From Bacteroidota bacterium (GTDB lineage Bacteria; Bacteroidota; Bacteroidia; Chitinophagales; Chitinophagaceae), in contig JACPEA010000013.1 of assembly GCA_016183765.1 (NCBI GenBank), forward strand, positions 372,001 through 436,000: DNA of 64,000 bases. The letters run 5' to 3'. The first letter of the stretch is position 1. Every line of letters starts with the position of its first letter. Below the pieces are notes generated by a model. The model saw only the letters and a list, made by a program, of their open reading frames with translations. It made no database searches and was not told the origin of the DNA. The position numbers were made by a program, and so were the translations under genes. Shown piece after piece: positions 62,349 through 64,000 of the stretch.

Positions 62349-64000
62349 CTATAATCCTGTTATAGTAAACGTAGTTCTCCGGTTCTGCGCCCTTCCGGCT
62401 TCGTTTTGGTTATCGGCAATGGGTTGCGTAGCGCCGTAACCTTTGTAGCTGATCCTGTTCTGCGTTATGCCTTTGCTTACCAGGTAAGCGGCAATGGCTT
62501 TGGCACGGTTGGTAGCCAGTACCTGGTTATCTTCCGCTTTGCCTATATTATCTGTGTGTCCACTGATCTCTATTTTCAGGCCGGGATTTTCTGTCAATAC
62601 CTGTAGCAAACGGTCCAGTTCAATGAATGCGTCCTGCGGCAATTCGAACGAGTTGGTGGCGAATTGGATATTCCGGAACGTGCTGACCACATTCAACGCT
62701 ACGGGTTGCAGGTAAATATCTTTCCGGTATACGCTGTCGGCCTCCTTGTTTTGTAAGGCATATAACTCGCTGTAAAAAAGATATCCCTTTCGGTTAACGG
62801 TGAACGTATAGTTTTTTCCTGTGGGTAATGTGATGAAATATTCGCCCAGTTCATCGGTCTGCAGTTTCATCAGTGCGTGGCGGTTATTGTTATCCACCAG
62901 TTCAACAGAAGAGGGTAAGGGTTTGCCTGTTTTTGCATCCATCACTTTGCCTTTTACGTACAGGGTTCTGTAAGGCCTGATATCGGGACGCAGGTTGAAT
63001 TGGTAAATGTCGAGACCGCCGCGACTGTCACTCCGGTCGCTGGCATAATAGGCGGTGAGTCCGTCAGCGGAAACTGCCAGGCTTCCTTCATTTTCGATGG
63101 TGTTGATGGGGTAACCTAGGTTCTCGGGTTTGCCCCATTCGCCATCCAGGTTCTTGCGGATGACAAACAGGTCGGTGCCGCCATATCCGGGTAAACCATC
63201 CGAGGTATAATACAGGGTCTGGTTATCTGCATGGATGAAAGGCGCCTGCTCATCTCCGGCTGAGTTGATACCAGGTCCCATGTTCTCAGCAGGTCCCCAT
63301 TTACCATTGGGTTGGCGATAACTTACATACAGATCGCTTCCGCCATAACCACCCGGGCGATTGCTGATAAAATACAGGGCCCGTTTGTCGGGACTCAACG
63401 TAGGCCCACTCTCATAAAAATCCGTATTGATATTCGGGCCTGCGTTTTGTGGTTCGCTCCAGCCCTGGGGGGTTAAATAGGAGATATAGATATCAAAACT
63501 CCGGTGGCCCTGTGTAGAGAGATCGCCCGCAAAGATCATCCATTCACCATCCTGCGATACGGAAAGTGCGCCTTTGTTGGTCTCGATATTGATATCGCCT
63601 TCTATCAGTTTCCATTTACCAAATCCCTGTTTGCTGATGCGGCTTTCCACAAAATCTTCGCGGCTCCGTTGTTGCAGGCGGGTAAATACCAGCAGGCTGT
63701 CTGTGACCGTTACCGAGGGATAGTATTCAGATGCGGCGGTGTTTACACTGTCTCCCAGGTTCACCGGGTTGAAGGTGTAGGAAGCGGATGCATGTTCCTG
63801 TGCATAACGGATGGCAAATTCATAACAGCGGATCCGGTATTGTGCGCTTTTGATGCTGCGTTCATTCAGTCTGGGATAACGCAGGAAATGTTTCACCGCT
63901 TCCAGGGCTTCTTCAAATCTGCCCTGTCCGGCAAGGTTGATGGAATAGGGCAGGTGGTATAAAAGAAAATAAGCTGTGTCTTTGGCCCTTGCTTTCTCAT
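62349..64000 (-). CDS. OmpA-family protein with PD40 repeats, N-terminus beyond the window
   Basis: The frame is open to the right edge, so the true start lies outside; an ATG at 63896 is internal. The visible 550 residues begin with TPR-like helices (GQGRFEEALEAVKHFLRYP). About five PD40/WD40-like blocks follow (GPTLSPDKRALYFISNRPGGYGGSDLYVSYR and similar), then a carboxypeptidase-regulatory-like domain (VKGKVMDAKTGKPLPSSVELVD). The last part is an OmpA peptidoglycan-binding domain (EISGHTDNIGKAEDNQVLATNRAKAIAAYL). Such proteins sit in the periplasm or outer membrane and anchor it to murein; some are linked to type IX secretion. Confidence 0.9.
   Translation of the reverse strand, partial: EKARAKDTAYFLLYHLPYSINLAGQGRFEEALEAVKHFLRYPRLNERSIKSAQYRIRCYEFAIRYAQEHASASYTFNPVNLGDSVNTAASEYYPSVTVTDSLLVFTRLQQRSREDFVESRISKQGFGKWKLIEGDINIETNKGALSVSQDGEWMIFAGDLSTQGHRSFDIYISYLTPQGWSEPQNAGPNINTDFYESGPTLSPDKRALYFISNRPGGYGGSDLYVSYRQPNGKWGPAENMGPGINSAGDEQAPFIHADNQTLYYTSDGLPGYGGTDLFVIRKNLDGEWGKPENLGYPINTIENEGSLAVSADGLTAYYASDRSDSRGGLDIYQFNLRPDIRPYRTLYVKGKVMDAKTGKPLPSSVELVDNNNRHALMKLQTDELGEYFITLPTGKNYTFTVNRKGYLFYSELYALQNKEADSVYRKDIYLQPVALNVVSTFRNIQFATNSFELPQDAFIELDRLLQVLTENPGLKIEISGHTDNIGKAEDNQVLATNRAKAIAAYLVSKGITQNRISYKGYGATQPIADNQNEAGRAQNRRTTFTITGL

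Noticed and set aside
1..64000. tRNA or rRNA genes
   Set aside because: Reading the intergenic regions on both strands I saw no cloverleaf with a conserved T-loop and no rRNA-like block; a tRNAscan run would settle this.

Overview
The window is a chromosomal stretch of a Bacteroidota bacterium, most likely of the Chitinophagaceae or a close family. This is inferred from a type IX secretion cargo protein with a gliding-motility C-terminal domain, a LytS/LytR pair, a DUF4293 membrane protein, a bacterial GGGP synthase, a class II ribonucleotide reductase, and several promoters of the Bacteroidota type (-33 TTTG, -7 TAnnTTTG). I saw no rRNA, tRNA, CRISPR array, prophage or intact insertion sequence.

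Layout. 1-11.4 kb: transketolase (cut by the left edge), frr, a MazG-like/EamA pair, PPK2 kinase, mscL, scpA, dxs, lytS-lytR, an M28 peptidase and GGGP synthase. 11.4-18 kb: class II ribonucleotide reductase and a GMC dehydrogenase with its small subunit. 18-24.3 kb: metG, LD-carboxypeptidase, M19 dipeptidase, a D-threonine-aldolase-like enzyme and a RidA protein. 24.4-35.2 kb: two tandem alpha/beta hydrolases, kup, a secreted/membrane pair of unknown function, purQ, a DsbD-alpha protein, dsbD and an ECF sigma factor. 35.4-43.3 kb: uvrA, a DUF4293 protein, glyA, a sugar-nucleotidyltransferase and a nitronate monooxygenase. 43.5-48.8 kb: an AT-rich island with a small membrane protein and two sensor kinases. 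48.9-64 kb: DinB, SDR, a large CHU_C protein, a RibD/DHFR-like protein, a hydrolase, a DUF4105 protein, guaB, a second small AT-rich cassette, an MFS transporter, dprA and an OmpA/PD40 protein cut by the right edge.

Most genes are housekeeping: nucleotide supply (nrdJ, purQ, guaB), one-carbon and isoprenoid metabolism (glyA, dxs, GGGPS), DNA repair, uptake and segregation (uvrA, dprA, scpA), and envelope and redox functions (dsbD, M28, S66, OmpA). The accessory content is confined to the two AT-rich cassettes and the intergenic repeats.

The most unusual content is between the genes. A heptameric microsatellite-like element (units close to GTGAGTG, GTGAATC, GTCAGTC) follows the stop codons of at least seven genes, always with the GTGA strand as the coding strand and often with an inverted second arm. 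Because the period is 7, its TGA triplets fall in all three frames. Two copies have entered coding sequence in frame (uvrA, metG), and both avoid the in-frame stop. Other word families (GTCAAAA, GGTTAAAA, AATTTGAG, GGAACAA, ATCCAGT) build similar hairpins. A 47-bp double-hairpin element, a 91-bp element in three copies, 90- and 92-bp tandem arrays and a 44-bp perfect palindrome complete the set. Two single-gene segments, at 53.7 and 58.9 kb, are flanked by direct repeats like small cassettes.
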